Part shown: positions 32,301 to 39,632 of the stretch, in pieces
Layout of the letters: each line of letters begins with the position of its first letter
Position numbering within the stretch: position 1 is the stretch's first letter
Source: Microbacterium oleivorans
GTDB taxonomy: Bacteria; Actinomycetota; Actinomycetes; Actinomycetales; Microbacteriaceae
NCBI RefSeq assembly: GCF_013389665.1
Contig: NZ_CP058316.1
Location: 248,001 to 312,000 of the forward strand
DNA: 64,000 nucleotides
Reading direction: 5' to 3'
The notes under the pieces: model-generated
What the model was told of the DNA's origin: nothing
Seen by the model: the letters and a program-made list of their open reading frames with translations, nothing else
Databases searched by the model: none
Position numbers and translations under genes: made by a program

Positions 32301-32620
32301 CCGCGTGCGTGCAGCGCATCCAGGTGCGGCACGAGCCCCGCGTCCTCGAACTCGGCCAGCCGGTCGAGGCGGCGCCGGATGCGCTCGTCGAGCTCGCCGG
32401 CTGCCTTGCGGGTGAAGGTGAGACCCAGGATGCCCTCGCGGGGGACGAGCCCGTTCGCCACCAGCCAGACCACGCGGCCCGCCATCGTCTCGGTCTTGCC
32501 GCTGCCTGCGCCCGCGACCACCAGCGCGGGCTCGAGGGGCGCGCCGATGACGGCGCTCTGCTCGGGGGTCGGCGGGAACTGCCCGAGCGCCGCGGCGAGG
32601 GCGGCCGGTGACACGATCAC
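29336..32620 (-). CDS. adnB: AdnB-type helicase-nuclease subunit
   Basis: Double-strand-break resection enzyme subunit of 1094 residues, an SF1A motor fused to a RecB-family nuclease. Walker A is VVAGAGSGKTETM (Lys42), motif II VLLDEYQDTS, motif III AVGDPHQSIYGWRGA, motif V LTIHGSKGLEWDAVAVGRV and motif VI RRLAYVAVTRARDALLL. The nuclease at the C-terminus shows LGTRFHTWVEQ, CKLDAVY, EIVDWKTGRP and LQLYRRAYA. All motor motifs look intact, which marks it as the AdnB partner. GTG 32620 overlaps the adnA stop. A start 12 codons upstream is open but would run further into adnA. Confidence 0.92.
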   Translation of the reverse strand: MIVSPAALAAALGQFPPTPEQSAVIGAPLEPALVVAGAGSGKTETMAGRVVWLVANGLVPREGILGLTFTRKAAGELDERIRRRLDRLAEFEDAGLVPHLDALHARGALDVFGELERGAGAPRASRSEAIERARSDTRAEAAGSRADTLLERPTVSTYNSFADGIVRENAVRIGRDPESAVLSESAAWLLMRRVVLDSDDERLERRENAVRTIIDGALRIARDGVDNLVDFDDLERFGEAFRDVLERPSTRAGTSVYVDVARAAENVGALPLLADLAREYQRRKARLGVIDFADQVAGALTVIRRHPQVGAELRARYPVVLLDEYQDTSVVQTELLASIFADTAAMAVGDPHQSIYGWRGASAGNLGDFAGAFAPGGRSGQYSLATSWRNSGRILQAANAVLEPLASRSPVPVDELRPRPGAPAGIVDLAFDVDLDAETERVAAWFARVRAERRARGATTSAAILLRSKKHMTRFADALGRRGIPHRILGLGGLLSTPEVVDVVSVLRVISDPTAGSALLRLLSGPRWAVGLRDLRSLAELARRLARSDAALQPLPPALAGGDERASLIDALDFVLRVPADHGWLAGFSEAARDRLREAAAVFAGLRRAAAMPIPELVRLIEAELRLDIELAANESRGPARVASDQLRAFVDELQGFLATDESGSLPSLLAWLDHAERQDEFAPRTEPPEDDVVQILTIHGSKGLEWDAVAVGRVVADELPARARDKQGWLGFGVLPYGFRGDAPWLPRFGWEAHLAPTQQDLKAALARFADDNADRQRDEERRLAYVAVTRARDALLLCGASWSGTRNPRGPSPFLLEVAGALGQQLADIDPGENPYLERRQVLSWPLDPLGARRDGVELAARSVREAAASDVRAEPSRDLALLLAEQAERRGSIAPAAPTRIPASRFKDFAADYAAAAELTLRPLPERPHRETRLGTRFHTWVEQRSGLTPRGPQPDAALWDLDDDAEGGDATPEADLRRLQDNFLRSEWGALQPIEVETEIDFADDTLLADGRSHVIICKLDAVYRRADRGGRIEIVDWKTGRPPRTLAEREERMLQLQLYRRAYAARHGIARSEIDVALYYVGDDLVLRG

Positions 32621-35600
32621 GTGGCGCTCACCGGGGCGATCGTGTGGATGCGGCACAGGCCGAACGAGTGGTCGTCGCGGCAGTGCTCCTCGAAGGGCGC
32701 CGAGAACTCCCGCCCGCCCATCACGCGCGCCGCCTCGTGGACACGAGCGACGAACGCCGCCCGCGACTCGTCGTCGAACGGCGGCTGCCGGGGGGCGGCG
32801 TAGTCCTTCGTCGTCGCCGTCGGACGCAGCACCAGGAGCATCGCGCCACCGGCCGGGCGACCGGCCGCGGCGGGGATCGCCCCGTGCTCGTGCGCGAGCT
32901 GGTACGCGGCGAGCTGGGCGTGGGTCGTCACCGAGCGGTCGGTCTGCGGCTCGCGCTTGCCGGTCTTGAGGTCGACGATCACGACCGACCCGTCACCGCG
33001 GAGCTCGACCCGGTCCACCGCGCCGCTGACGACGATCCGGCCCGCGGCGTCGTCGCGCGCGAGCTCGACCTCGAAGCGCGGCTCGGCGTCGAGCAGCCGG
33101 CCGCCGTCGCGCTCGAAGTCGTGGAGGTAGCGCGCGAGCCGGCGGACGAGGTCGCGGGCGCGCGTTCGCTCGGCCCGGTCGCGCCATGCCGACTCGAACT
33201 CGAGCTCACCCCATCGTGCCTCGACCGCCTCCCACAGCGCAGCCTCGTCGGGCCGGGCTACCTCGAGCGCGCTGTGCACGATCGTGCCGATGCCGGCCGT
33301 GGCGCTGCCGGAATCACCGCCGAGGTCGCCGATGACCCAGTTGAGCTGACACTCCTCGAGGGTCTCCAGGCGCGAGGGAGAGACCCGGATGCTCTCGGTG
33401 TCGCGATCGCGGAGGGGCGCGGTGCTCGTGGGCTCGCGCACACCGAACCACTGATCGGGATCAGCGCCCGCCACCCCCGCTTCGGCGAGCAGCACCAGCT
33501 GCTCCGACGCCGTGCGGCGGGCCGTGTCCGTCGAGCGGGGGTCGGTGAGCGTGCGGCGGTGCTGCGCGACCAGACCCCGCAGGGTGAGCGGGTGCGCGGC
33601 CTCGGAGGGTGCGCCCTCGGGATCGGGAAGCATCTCGAAGAAGGGGCTCGGACCGGTGTCGTCGTCGTCGACCGCCGTCACCACGAGCCGGTCGCGGGAG
33701 CGCGATACGGCCCGAGCGAACAGCCGCAGCTCGTCGTGGAGCACCGACCGGCGGCGGTCGAGCGCCTCGGCCGCGTCGTCGCCTTCGTACGACAGCCGCC
33801 ACGTCTCGAGCAGGCTGCCACGGACGCGGAGGTTCGGCCAGACGCCGTCCTGGACACCCGCGACGACCACCGTGTCGAACTCCGTCCCCAGCGCGGCGGC
33901 GGGCGTCAGCACGCGCACCGCGCCGCTCGAGGGCGGTGCCACGAATCGGTCGTCGCCGACGTCGGCGTCGAGGATGCCGCGGAGGAACGCCGACGGCGTC
34001 GTGCCGTCCTCACGCTCGCCGTGGCGCTTCGCGGACTGGAAGAGCGCGACGACGGCATCCAGGTCGCGGCCGGCCTGCGCGGCGAGCGGCCCGTGGCCCC
34101 GGGCGCCCTCTCGTAGACTCCGCTCGCGGCCCGAGCCCTCCCAGGCGGCCCAGAGGAGCTCGTGGGCGGTCGCGCCGTCGGCGATGAGGGCCTGCACGGC
34201 GGCGAGGGTCTCACCCACTCGGGCGGCGCGCCGGGCCTCGCGAAGGTCGAGCAGCGCGAACTCGGCGGGGTGCGCCATCGCCGAGCGCAGCGTCTCCCAC
34301 GGCGAGACGGCGACGCCGTCGCCGTCTGCGCTCCCGTGCCGGAGCGCCGAGCGCAGCCGGCGCTGGTCCACGGCGTCGAGCCCGGCACCGCTGAGGGCGT
34401 CGACGATCTCATCGCGCTCCCAGGAGTCGTGGGGGCGGCCGGCGAGGTCGATGAGGCGGAGGAGGTCGCGCACGACGGCGGAATCGCGCAGTGCCGTGCC
34501 GGTGCCCGAGGTGACGGTCGGGACCTCGCGCGCGGCGAGCTCCGCCTCAAGGGCGGTGACCTGCCGACTGTCGTGGGCGATGACGGCGCACTGCTCCCAG
34601 GGCACGGCATGGTGCACGTGGCGCTCTCGCAGGAGGCGCGCGATCGTGTCGTACTCCTCCGACCGCGAACGGAGCACCAGAGCCCGCACCCGCTCGGAAC
34701 GCGCCGCCCCGGTCGTGCGGGGCGGCCGCCGGTGCGCCACCACCCCGATCGCACCGATGCGCGCGGTCACCGCCGAGACGAGATCGGCATGCGCACCGTC
34801 TGCTCGATGAGCGGTGTCGAGCACGTGCAGCTCGACGCCCGACGCGAGCCGGGCGAAGTTCTCGGGCGCCGCACCGCGGAAGGCCCCCGAGCCGACGTCG
34901 GGATCGCCGAACGCGAGCACGGCCACGCCGCGGTCGCGGCACGCCTCGAGCAGCTCGACTCCGCCTCGGGTCAGTTCCTGCGCATCGTCGACGATGACGA
35001 CGCGCAACCCCGGCAGGCCCCGTGCCGACACGATCGCGGCCGCCTCGCTCACGAGGCCCGCAGCATCGCGGTGGGGTGAGCGCATCGCGTCGCGCACGGC
35101 GTCGTACTCCGCGAGGAAGGATGCCGCGGCCGCCCAGGCCTCGCGGCCTTCGCGTCGCGCGCGCTCGCCGAGCGTCTGCGGGCCGACGCCGAGCGCCGTG
35201 CACTCGGCGATGAAGGCCCGCAGCTCGGCTCGGAAGCCGCGCGTGTCGCGCACGCCCGCCGGCAGCCACTCCGGCCAGCGCGACGAACCGGTGCGCTCGT
35301 CCTCCGCGTCGCCGTCGAGCAGGTCGCGCACGAGCGCGTCCTCGTCGGCGCCGGTCAGCAGCCGCGGCGGTTCGGCGCCGCGCCGGACGGCCTCCGTCCG
35401 GACGATCTGGAAGGCGAATGCCGGCACGGACCGCGCCAGCGGCCCGGCCGTGGCCACGCCTACCGCGAGACCCAGCTCGTCGCGCAGGCTCGTCGCGGCC
35501 TGACGCGTCGCCGTCAGCACGACGAGCTCGTCGGGCGACACGCCGCCGCGGACGAGGGCGCGCACGCGCTGCACGATGGCGACCGATTTGCCGGTGCCGG

Positions 35601-35694
35601 GCGCTCCGACGACGACCGCGCTCGCCTCGGCGGGAAGGTCCACCACGCGCGACTGCGCTGCATCGAGGACGATGTCCTCCGAGACCGGACCCAT
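32617..35694 (-). CDS. adnA: AdnA-type helicase-nuclease subunit
   Basis: Partner of AdnB, 1025 residues. Walker A VVVGAPGTGKSVAIVQRVRA (Lys36) is present, but motif II reads VVIVDDAQELT rather than DExQ, in line with the weaker motor reported for AdnA. The C-terminal nuclease keeps IGTIVHSALE, GAVDRVEL, VIVDLKTGK and QLAAYQLAHEHG, so both subunits look nuclease-competent. ATG 35694 lies six bases after TACCGT, suggesting leaderless transcription; GGAGCA in the gap is also weakly SD-like. The two-gene operon order adnA-adnB is the mycobacterial one. Confidence 0.92.
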   Translation of the reverse strand: MGPVSEDIVLDAAQSRVVDLPAEASAVVVGAPGTGKSVAIVQRVRALVRGGVSPDELVVLTATRQAATSLRDELGLAVGVATAGPLARSVPAFAFQIVRTEAVRRGAEPPRLLTGADEDALVRDLLDGDAEDERTGSSRWPEWLPAGVRDTRGFRAELRAFIAECTALGVGPQTLGERARREGREAWAAAASFLAEYDAVRDAMRSPHRDAAGLVSEAAAIVSARGLPGLRVVIVDDAQELTRGGVELLEACRDRGVAVLAFGDPDVGSGAFRGAAPENFARLASGVELHVLDTAHRADGAHADLVSAVTARIGAIGVVAHRRPPRTTGAARSERVRALVLRSRSEEYDTIARLLRERHVHHAVPWEQCAVIAHDSRQVTALEAELAAREVPTVTSGTGTALRDSAVVRDLLRLIDLAGRPHDSWERDEIVDALSGAGLDAVDQRRLRSALRHGSADGDGVAVSPWETLRSAMAHPAEFALLDLREARRAARVGETLAAVQALIADGATAHELLWAAWEGSGRERSLREGARGHGPLAAQAGRDLDAVVALFQSAKRHGEREDGTTPSAFLRGILDADVGDDRFVAPPSSGAVRVLTPAAALGTEFDTVVVAGVQDGVWPNLRVRGSLLETWRLSYEGDDAAEALDRRRSVLHDELRLFARAVSRSRDRLVVTAVDDDDTGPSPFFEMLPDPEGAPSEAAHPLTLRGLVAQHRRTLTDPRSTDTARRTASEQLVLLAEAGVAGADPDQWFGVREPTSTAPLRDRDTESIRVSPSRLETLEECQLNWVIGDLGGDSGSATAGIGTIVHSALEVARPDEAALWEAVEARWGELEFESAWRDRAERTRARDLVRRLARYLHDFERDGGRLLDAEPRFEVELARDDAAGRIVVSGAVDRVELRGDGSVVIVDLKTGKREPQTDRSVTTHAQLAAYQLAHEHGAIPAAAGRPAGGAMLLVLRPTATTKDYAAPRQPPFDDESRAAFVARVHEAARVMGGREFSAPFEEHCRDDHSFGLCRIHTIAPVSAT

Positions 35695-35700
35695 TGCTCC

Positions 35701-35706
35701 ACGGTA
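35701..35706 (-). promoter_or_regulatory. -10 box of adnAB
   Basis: TACCGT, six bases before ATG 35694 on the minus strand. Confidence 0.4.
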
Positions 35707-35773
35707 ACCGCCCCCGCCGACACGCGTTCGCCCAGGGCGTGACGGTGCCCGCGTCCGGCCCGGAACGGTGTCG

Positions 35774-35779
35774 TAGAGT
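35774..35779 (+). promoter_or_regulatory. -10 box of DUF3107 gene
   Basis: TAGAGT, giving a predicted leader of about 36 nt that carries a strong GGAGGAGG ribosome site before GTG 35822. Confidence 0.5.
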
Positions 35780-35821
35780 CGAGGAGCGCCCGAGACACGG
35801 GTCGCGGAGGAGGAAGAATCC

Positions 35822-36046
35822 GTGGAGATCCGTATCGGCATCGCGAACACCGGCCGTGAGCTCAGCCTCGAGTCGAACGACCCCGCTGACGCGGTCCGCG
35901 ACAAGATCTCCGAGGCTCTCACCTCCGGTTCGGCCTTCGTCGAGCTCACCGACGCCAAGGGCAGCGCCTACATCATCCCCACGGCGGGCATCGCCTTCGT
36001 CGAGGTCGGCACCGACCAGACTCGGCGTGTGGGCTTCGTGGCCTGA
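35822..36046 (+). CDS. DUF3107 family protein (TB9.4-like)
   Basis: 74-residue cytosolic protein of unknown function, starting at GTG 35822 behind GGAGGAGGAAG. The start EIRIGIANTGRELSLES and the ending RRVGFVA are typical of this small actinobacterial family. The mycobacterial homologue sits in the same neighbourhood, between adnAB and a DEAD-box helicase. It is followed after two bases by a small membrane protein. No catalytic motif is visible. Confidence 0.88.
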   Translation: MEIRIGIANTGRELSLESNDPADAVRDKISEALTSGSAFVELTDAKGSAYIIPTAGIAFVEVGTDQTRRVGFVA

Positions 36047-36048
36047 TC

Positions 36049-36339
36049 GTGCAGATCCTGCTGGCGCTCATCTTCGGCGCCGCGATCGGCCTCGCCGCCG
36101 AGATGCTCGTGCGCGGACGGGAGTCCCGCGGGGCTGTCCTGGCACCCGTGCTGGGGGCGCTGGTGGCGGCAGCGGGATGGGCGGCGCTGACGTGGGCCGG
36201 ACTCGGCGTCGCGGACCCCGCCATCTGGGTGACGGCGATCGCGGCACCCGCGATCGTCACCCCCGTCGTCCTGTCGGTCCTCACGCGCGCACGGGCTGCT
36301 CGCGATGAGCGGGAGCGGCAGCGGCTGCGGATCGGCTGA
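36049..36339 (+). CDS. Small membrane protein, three helices
   Basis: 96 residues, GTG start two bases after the DUF3107 stop, so probably translated by re-initiation. Three hydrophobic segments are visible: residues 2-18 (ILLALIFGAAIGLAAEM), 29-50 and 58-80. A charged Arg/Glu tail ends the protein. I do not recognise a function; it is probably co-expressed with the DUF3107 protein. Confidence 0.7.
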   Translation: MQILLALIFGAAIGLAAEMLVRGRESRGAVLAPVLGALVAAAGWAALTWAGLGVADPAIWVTAIAAPAIVTPVVLSVLTRARAARDERERQRLRIG

Positions 36340-36357
36340 CATCCGCTCCCCGGGGCC

Positions 36358-37074
36358 TCAGGCCTCCAGACCCATCGCGGCCATCCGCCGGGAGTGCGCC
36401 GCCATGACATCGGCGTAGGTGGGTTCGACGCGCTTCTCGTTCGCCGGTTCGAGCGACGTCGAACGAAGAGCCGCCCGAGCGATGAGCAGTGTGTCGCCCA
36501 CCAGCCGCCGCCCCCACAGCGACAGCAGGCTCCGCCACTGCTCGTCCGACGCGATGGCCTCGGTGATGATGCGCACCAACGCGCTGCGGTCGTCGTGTGC
36601 GCGCAGGATGACCGCGACCTGCCGTCCGGTGTCGCCGTAGCTCGCCGACAGGGCCAGGTAGAAGTCGTCGAGCATGCCCGCCGTCAGATGCACCGAGAGC
36701 ATCGTCTCGAGCGGCCGCGCCCCGTGCGTCGCACGACGGAAGGCGTCCAGCGGCTCGCGGAACGGGAGCATGAGCTCGAGCGGATCGGCACCGCGGTCGC
36801 GGATGACACCCACGAGCTCGCGGTGCTTCAGCAGCGCCGTGCCCGCCGCGAGCGAGAGCGACTCCTTCTGCGACAGCTCCGGCGTGGCGGCGATCAGATC
36901 GCTGAGCGTCTCGAAGTAGCCGAGCTGCAGATAAGCCGCCTGCCCGAGGAAGGTGTCGACGTCGGGCGCGAGCTCCTCGAAGTCGACCCGGCGGACGTCG
37001 CCGTAATCGCCCCGGGAGCGCAGCCGCAGAGTGCGACCGACGGGGCGCTTGCGCTTGAAGAACCAGGTCACCAC
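36358..37074 (-). CDS. Ferritin-like fold protein
   Basis: 238-residue protein, mainly helical, of the ferritin-like family found next to the DEAD-box helicase in many actinobacteria. Paired Glu/His features of a di-iron site are not obvious: one candidate Glu lies in YLQLGYFETLSDLI and one in SVHLTAGMLDDFYLAL, but no ExxH appears. Iron binding is therefore uncertain. The start is GTG 37074 (GTGGTG), six bases after TAGGCT, and leaderless. It is divergent from the helicase and its promoter partly faces the helicase promoter. Confidence 0.75.
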   Translation of the reverse strand: MVTWFFKRKRPVGRTLRLRSRGDYGDVRRVDFEELAPDVDTFLGQAAYLQLGYFETLSDLIAATPELSQKESLSLAAGTALLKHRELVGVIRDRGADPLELMLPFREPLDAFRRATHGARPLETMLSVHLTAGMLDDFYLALSASYGDTGRQVAVILRAHDDRSALVRIITEAIASDEQWRSLLSLWGRRLVGDTLLIARAALRSTSLEPANEKRVEPTYADVMAAHSRRMAAMGLEA

Positions 37075-37080
37075 GGGTCC

Positions 37081-37086
37081 AGCCTA
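37081..37086 (-). promoter_or_regulatory. -10 box of ferritin-like gene
   Basis: TAGGCT on minus, six bases before GTG 37074. The -10 of the divergent helicase gene begins only ten bases away. Confidence 0.5.
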
Positions 37087-37095
37087 GGGTCGCGC

Positions 37096-37101
37096 TAGGC
37101 T
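37096..37101 (+). promoter_or_regulatory. -10 box of DEAD-box helicase gene
   Basis: TAGGCT on plus. Applying the same spacing as the leaderless genes puts the transcription start at 37108, the first base of the first leader hairpin. Confidence 0.5.
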
Positions 37102-37107
37102 GGATGC

Positions 37108-37195
37108 GCCCCGGCATCGGACCGGGGCCCCGCGCCTGTGGCTGAGTGAAGGGCGTGGACCCGTACACCCGGCGGCTTCTCACCGCCAGACAGGC
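37108..37195 (+). ncRNA. Candidate structured 5' leader RNA of the DEAD-box helicase
   Basis: An 88-nt leader that folds on inspection into four elements. A 7-bp hairpin pairs 37108-37114 with 37122-37128. A 6-bp closing stem pairs GCCTGT 37134-37139 with ACAGGC 37190-37195. Inside it are hairpins 37151-37156/37165-37170 (one C-A mismatch) and GGCGG/CCGCC 37171-37175/37183-37187. The 7-nt loop of the last hairpin (CTTCTCA) can also pair with TGA-GT-GAAG at 37143-37151, a possible pseudoknot. The closing stem ends directly at the ATG and there is no free Shine-Dalgarno, so it could hide the translation start. I do not recognise it as a known riboswitch class. Confidence 0.5.
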
Positions 37196-38668
37196 ATGTC
37201 ATCCATGACCACATTCGCAGACCTCGGGGTCGATCAGGACATCATCGACGCTCTCGCCGCCAAAGGCATCGTCGACGCGTTCCCCATCCAGGAGCAGACC
37301 ATCCCCCTCGGCCTCCCCGGCCAGGACATCATCGGCCAGGCGAAGACCGGCACCGGCAAGACCTTCGGCTTCGGCATCCCCGTCGTCCAGCGTCTCGGCC
37401 TCGATCCGAGCCCCGGGGTGAAGGCCCTCATCGTCGTGCCCACGCGCGAGCTCGCCGTCCAGGTCTTCGAGGACATGGACATGCTCACCCGCAACCGCTC
37501 CACGAGCGTCGTCGCGATCTACGGCGGCAAGGCGTACGAAGGCCAGATCGACCAGCTCAAAGCAGGCGCGCAGATCGTGGTGGGAACCCCCGGTCGCCTC
37601 ATCGACCTGGCCGGCCAGCGCCTGCTCGACCTCTCCAACGCGACCGAGGTCGTGCTCGACGAGGCCGACAAGATGCTCGACCTGGGCTTCCTGCCCGACA
37701 TCGAGAAGATCTTCCAGAAGGTCGCTCCGGTGCGCCACACGATGCTCTACTCGGCGACGATGCCCGGACCGATCGTCGCCCTCGCACGCCGGTTCATGTC
37801 GAACCCCATCCACATCCGCGCCACCGACCCCGATGAGGGTCTGACGCAGGCGAACATCAAGCACCTCGTCTACCGGGCCCACTCGCTCGACAAGGACGAG
37901 ATCATCGCCCGCATCCTGCAGGCCGAGGGACGCGGCAAGACCGTCATCTTCACGCGCACCAAGCGCGCCGCCCAGAAGCTCGTCGACGAGCTCAGCGACC
38001 GCGGCTTCAACGCCGGCGCCGTGCACGGCGACATGAGCCAGGAGGCACGCGAGCGTTCGATGGCCGGGTTCAAGGCCGGCAAGAAGGACGTCCTCATCGC
38101 CACCGACGTCGCCGCCCGCGGCATCGACGTCGACGATGTGACCCATGTCATCAACCACACGATCCCCGACGACGACAAGGCGTACCTGCACCGCGCCGGC
38201 CGCACCGGCCGAGCGGGTCGCACCGGCATCGCCGTCACCTTCGTGGACTGGGACGACCTGCACAAGTGGGCGCTCATCAACCGGGCGCTGGAGTTCGGGC
38301 AGCCCGAGCCCGTCGAGACCTACTCCTCGAGCCCCCACCTCTTCGAGGACCTCGACATCCCGGCCGGCACCAAGGGCCGGTTGCGCAAGCTCCCGACGAC
38401 CCAGAGCGTCAAGACGGTCTCCCCGGACGCCGCTGACGCCGACGCCAAGCGCCCGCGCCGGCGCCGCTCGCGCGGCGGTGCCGGCGACGAGACCACCGCG
38501 GGCGGGTCCACGACCACGGACGCCGCGACCCCCGCCGAGAGCGCGGCCGAGGGCCGCGGCACCCATGACGGCGGGGGCGCCGAGCACCGCGACGGGAAGA
38601 CCTCGCCGCGTCGACGTCGACGCCGTCGTCCCGCTTCGGGCAGCGGTGCCGCGCCGACGGTCGGCTGA
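37196..38668 (+). CDS. DEAD-box RNA helicase
   Basis: ATP-dependent RNA helicase of 490 residues. Motifs: Q motif near FPIQEQTIPL, Walker A AKTGTGKT (49-56), PTRELA (82-87), TPGR, DEAD at 155-158, SAT in LYSATMPGP, ARGIDV, and HRAGRTGRAGRTG. The last 85 residues are a disordered tail with two Arg-rich clusters (RPRRRRSRGG and SPRRRRRRRP), a likely RNA-binding tag. ATG 37196 lies at the end of a structured leader; ATG 37205 is an alternative start. It resembles the RhlE-type helicase of mycobacteria in the same position. Cold- or stress-linked control is plausible but not shown. Confidence 0.93.
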   Translation: MSSMTTFADLGVDQDIIDALAAKGIVDAFPIQEQTIPLGLPGQDIIGQAKTGTGKTFGFGIPVVQRLGLDPSPGVKALIVVPTRELAVQVFEDMDMLTRNRSTSVVAIYGGKAYEGQIDQLKAGAQIVVGTPGRLIDLAGQRLLDLSNATEVVLDEADKMLDLGFLPDIEKIFQKVAPVRHTMLYSATMPGPIVALARRFMSNPIHIRATDPDEGLTQANIKHLVYRAHSLDKDEIIARILQAEGRGKTVIFTRTKRAAQKLVDELSDRGFNAGAVHGDMSQEARERSMAGFKAGKKDVLIATDVAARGIDVDDVTHVINHTIPDDDKAYLHRAGRTGRAGRTGIAVTFVDWDDLHKWALINRALEFGQPEPVETYSSSPHLFEDLDIPAGTKGRLRKLPTTQSVKTVSPDAADADAKRPRRRRSRGGAGDETTAGGSTTTDAATPAESAAEGRGTHDGGGAEHRDGKTSPRRRRRRRPASGSGAAPTVG

Positions 38669-38684
38669 TCCGCCGTATCCGCCA

Positions 38685-38716
38685 ACGGCGTCCGTCTACG
38701 CGTAGACGGGCGCCGT
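38685..38716. terminator. Bidirectional terminator, 32-bp inverted repeat
   Basis: Arms 38685-38700 and 38701-38716 pair with one mismatch, and the inner 18 bp (38692-38709) are perfect. It overlaps the stop codon of the minus-strand PHP gene and lies 16 bases after the helicase stop. Confidence 0.7.
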
Positions 38717-39574
38717 TCCGGTCCCACGGGCGATGATGCGTGCGACCATCTCGTCGGTGGTCGTGTTCTCTCCCGGCTGATTGGGCTTGCCGAGCCCGTG
38801 GTAGTCGCTCGAGCCGGTGACGATGAGATCGAGATCGGCCGCCAACGCGCGCAGAACCCGCTTTCCGTCCTCGGTGTTCTCCCGGTGTCCGATCTCGAAC
38901 CCGGCGAGGCCATTGGCGACCAGCTCCCGCAGCACGGCGGGGGCCATCATCCGCTCCCGCCCGCTCGGCGAGGGGTGGGCGAGCACGGGCACGCCACCGG
39001 CCGCGACGACGAGCGAGACGGCCGTGAACGGATCGGGTGCGTAGTGGGGCGAGAAGTGCCCCTGGCTCGGATGCAGGATGCCTGCGAACGCCTCCGCCCG
39101 ATCGGCCGCCAGTCCACGCGCCACCAGCGCGTCGGCGATGTGCGGGCGCCCGACGGTGGCACCGGTGCCGGTCTGCGCCACGACGTCGTCCCAGGTCAGA
39201 TCGTGCTGGCGGGCGATGCTGCGCACGATCCGTTCGGCGCGCCCCACCCGGTCCTCCCGGATGCGCTCCATCTCGGCCCGCAGCCGTGGGTGCTCCGGGT
39301 CGAAAAGATAGGCCAGGAGGTGCACCGTGCGCCACTCGTGGCGGGCGCTCAGCTCCATGCCGGGGATCAGCGTCATCCCCAGTGAGACCGACGCCTCGGC
39401 GGCCTCGGCCCACCCGGACGTCGTGTCGTGATCGGTGAGCGCGATGGTGCGCAACCCGTGCCGATGGGCGGCCTGGACGACCGCCGAGGGCGGCTCGGTG
39501 CCGTCGGAGCGCAGCGAATGCAGGTGGAGGTCGCTCGGCCCGCTGAAGGTGCGCTGACCGGTGGACGTTCCCAT
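38696..39574 (-). CDS. PHP-domain phosphoesterase
   Basis: 292-residue metal-dependent phosphoesterase. PHP motifs: DLHLHSLRSDG at 15-25, TDHDT at 47-51, GRPHIADALV near 142, LAHPSP near 200 and GSSDYHG near 257, giving a full set of metal ligands. Related enzymes act on nucleotide 3',5'-bisphosphates or RNA 5' ends; the substrate here is not determined. ATG 39574 is seven bases after TACGCT. It is convergent with the helicase and divergent from the next gene. Confidence 0.9.
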   Translation of the reverse strand: MGTSTGQRTFSGPSDLHLHSLRSDGTEPPSAVVQAAHRHGLRTIALTDHDTTSGWAEAAEASVSLGMTLIPGMELSARHEWRTVHLLAYLFDPEHPRLRAEMERIREDRVGRAERIVRSIARQHDLTWDDVVAQTGTGATVGRPHIADALVARGLAADRAEAFAGILHPSQGHFSPHYAPDPFTAVSLVVAAGGVPVLAHPSPSGRERMMAPAVLRELVANGLAGFEIGHRENTEDGKRVLRALAADLDLIVTGSSDYHGLGKPNQPGENTTTDEMVARIIARGTGTAPVYA

Positions 39575-39581
39575 TCACGAC

Positions 39582-39587
39582 AGCGTA
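39582..39587 (-). promoter_or_regulatory. -10 box of PHP gene
   Basis: TACGCT on minus, seven bases before ATG 39574. Part of a face-to-face promoter pair with 39621-39626. Confidence 0.5.
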
Positions 39588-39620
39588 GCCGCGCCCGGCG
39601 ATCGTCCAGGCTCGGTCTCT

Positions 39621-39626
39621 TAGAGT
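39621..39626 (+). promoter_or_regulatory. -10 box of EEP-family gene
   Basis: TAGAGT on plus, six bases before GTG 39633. Confidence 0.5.
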
Positions 39627-39632
39627 CGTGGC

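Noticed and set aside
37134..37195. A thiamine pyrophosphate riboswitch, suggested by CTGAG in the helicase leader
   Set aside because: The rest of the TPP consensus is absent and the downstream gene is unrelated to thiamine.
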